Positions 63,344 through 64,000 of a stretch of 64,000 nucleotides of DNA are shown here, piece by piece. The notes beneath the pieces are model-generated. The model searched no databases. It saw only the letters and a list, made by a program, of their open reading frames with translations, and was not told the DNA's origin. Position 1 is the first letter of the stretch; every line of letters begins with the position of its first letter. Origin of the DNA: Microvirga sp. SRT01 (GTDB lineage: Bacteria > Pseudomonadota > Alphaproteobacteria > Sphingomonadales > Sphingomonadaceae); the NCBI GenBank assembly GCA_018139225.1, contig JAGSNX010000003.1, forward strand, positions 124,001-188,000. Reading direction: 5' to 3'. A program made the translations under genes and the position numbers.

Positions 63344-64000
63344 ATGACCATGTTGTTCGAACCCTATGATCTCGGCGACCGGCGGCTTGCCAACCGCGTC
63401 GTCATGGCGCCGATGACGCGCGCGCGCGCACCGCAGGAGATCCCGGACGCGCAGACGGCGCTATACTATCGGCAACGCGCCGGCGCCGGCCTGATCGTCA
63501 CCGAAGGGCTGCCGGTGTCGGAGGAGGCACGCGGCTATCTCTACGTGCCCGGAATCTTCAACGACGCGCAACAGGCCGGGTGGACCCAGGTCACCGATGC
63601 CGTGCACGCCGAAGGCGGCCGCATCTTCGCGCAGTTATGGCATGTCGGGCGAGTCTCGCATGTATCGCTGCAACCCGGTGGCGCGGCACCGGTGGGCCCG
63701 ACCGGACAAGCGGCTGCCGACGTAACCGCCTTCACGATCGGCGACGACGGGAAAGCCGGCCCGGTGCCGGTCAGCACGCCGCGGCCGCTGTCGACCGGCG
63801 ATGTGGCGCGTGTCACGGCGGATTTCGTCCGCGCAGCCCGCCGTGCGATCGATGCCGGTTTCGACGGGATCGAGCTTCACGGCGCCAACGGGTATTTGTT
63901 CGAACAGTTCATCAACGGTGCGCTCAACGACCGGGACGATCGCTACGGCGGGTCGGTCGAGAACCGGCTGCGCTTTCTGATGGAGACGATCGACGCGGTG
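63344..64000 (+). CDS. Old yellow enzyme family ene-reductase (partial)
   Basis: The first 219 codons are inside the window; the frame is open to the end. FEPYDLGDRRLANRVVMAPM then TRARAP, IFAQLWHVGRVSH, and FDGIELHGANGYLFEQFING with LNDRDDRYGGSVENR are OYE/NemA motifs, with FMN and active-site His/Asn in HGANGYL. Likely reduces electrophilic alkenes or nitro compounds. In one operon with the LLM gene. Confidence 0.93.
   Translation, partial: MTMLFEPYDLGDRRLANRVVMAPMTRARAPQEIPDAQTALYYRQRAGAGLIVTEGLPVSEEARGYLYVPGIFNDAQQAGWTQVTDAVHAEGGRIFAQLWHVGRVSHVSLQPGGAAPVGPTGQAAADVTAFTIGDDGKAGPVPVSTPRPLSTGDVARVTADFVRAARRAIDAGFDGIELHGANGYLFEQFINGALNDRDDRYGGSVENRLRFLMETIDAV

Noticed and set aside
1..64000. 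CRISPR array, rRNA operon, prophage
   Set aside because: No regularly spaced direct repeats, rRNA sequence or phage structural genes were seen.

Overview
The window reads as chromosomal DNA of a GC-rich alphaproteobacterium of the Sphingomonas group. The grounds are the PEP-CTERM tails of the form VPEPATWAMMI followed by an arginine cluster, the split three-gene transhydrogenase preceded by an aa3-oxidase subunit IV gene, a DUF6456 gene, YggT, TipAS-type MerR and DUF1176 genes, and short G/C-rich palindromic repeats. This placement comes from family knowledge and not from a database search. No rRNA gene, CRISPR array, prophage or intact insertion sequence was found.

Layout. 0.1-5.3 kb: Crp/Fnr regulator, MpaB/DUF2236 oxygenase-like gene, dapF, a DUF6456 gene, a YopT-like (C58) cysteine protease gene that runs into the 3' end of tRNA-Val(TAC), and a winged-helix gene. 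5.3-8.7 kb: pnt operon (oxidase subunit IV, pntAA, a DUF559 gene framed by inverted repeats, pntAB, pntB). 8.9-16 kb: sigma-54 response regulator, two exported metalloenzymes (DUF885, M48-LysM), and a GT2/methyltransferase/GtrA group. 16.5-29.4 kb: an accessory stretch with many small unrelated genes (SDR, two PadR systems, two CPBP proteases, transglutaminase-like protein, nucleotidyltransferase, GFA protein, VapC-type and ParDE toxin-antitoxin pairs, a broken nitrilase, an esterase), with a degenerate ~60 bp repeat recurring between genes. 29.4-56.2 kb: mostly housekeeping genes (marC, folD, yggT, argB, queuosine-precursor transporter, CNT nucleoside transporter, hydroxyacyl-CoA dehydrogenase, egtBD, cobalamin adenosyltransferase, gluQRS, HNH, ppc, corA-like, cysG-N, lysA, argH, tlpA). 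56.2-61.1 kb: an IS481 transposase remnant followed by a tandem duplication of a two-gene PEP-CTERM cassette. 61.3-64 kb: LysR regulator divergent from an LLM oxidoreductase and an OYE-family ene-reductase that leaves the window.

How the genes work together. dapF and lysA belong to lysine synthesis and argB and argH to arginine synthesis, but they are dispersed. egtB and egtD are adjacent and would make ergothioneine from histidine. The pnt genes form a proton-translocating transhydrogenase. Each PadR gene heads a short operon of membrane proteins with its own palindromic operator candidate, and the second operator type recurs in front of a CPBP protease gene.

Most notable: the YopT-like protease abutting tRNA-Val; the small DUF559 unit inserted between pntAA and pntAB with preserved ATGA junctions; the duplicated PEP-CTERM cassette whose ends are nearly identical while the core of the smaller protein is almost unrelated; and the dispersed ~60 bp repeat confined to the accessory region.
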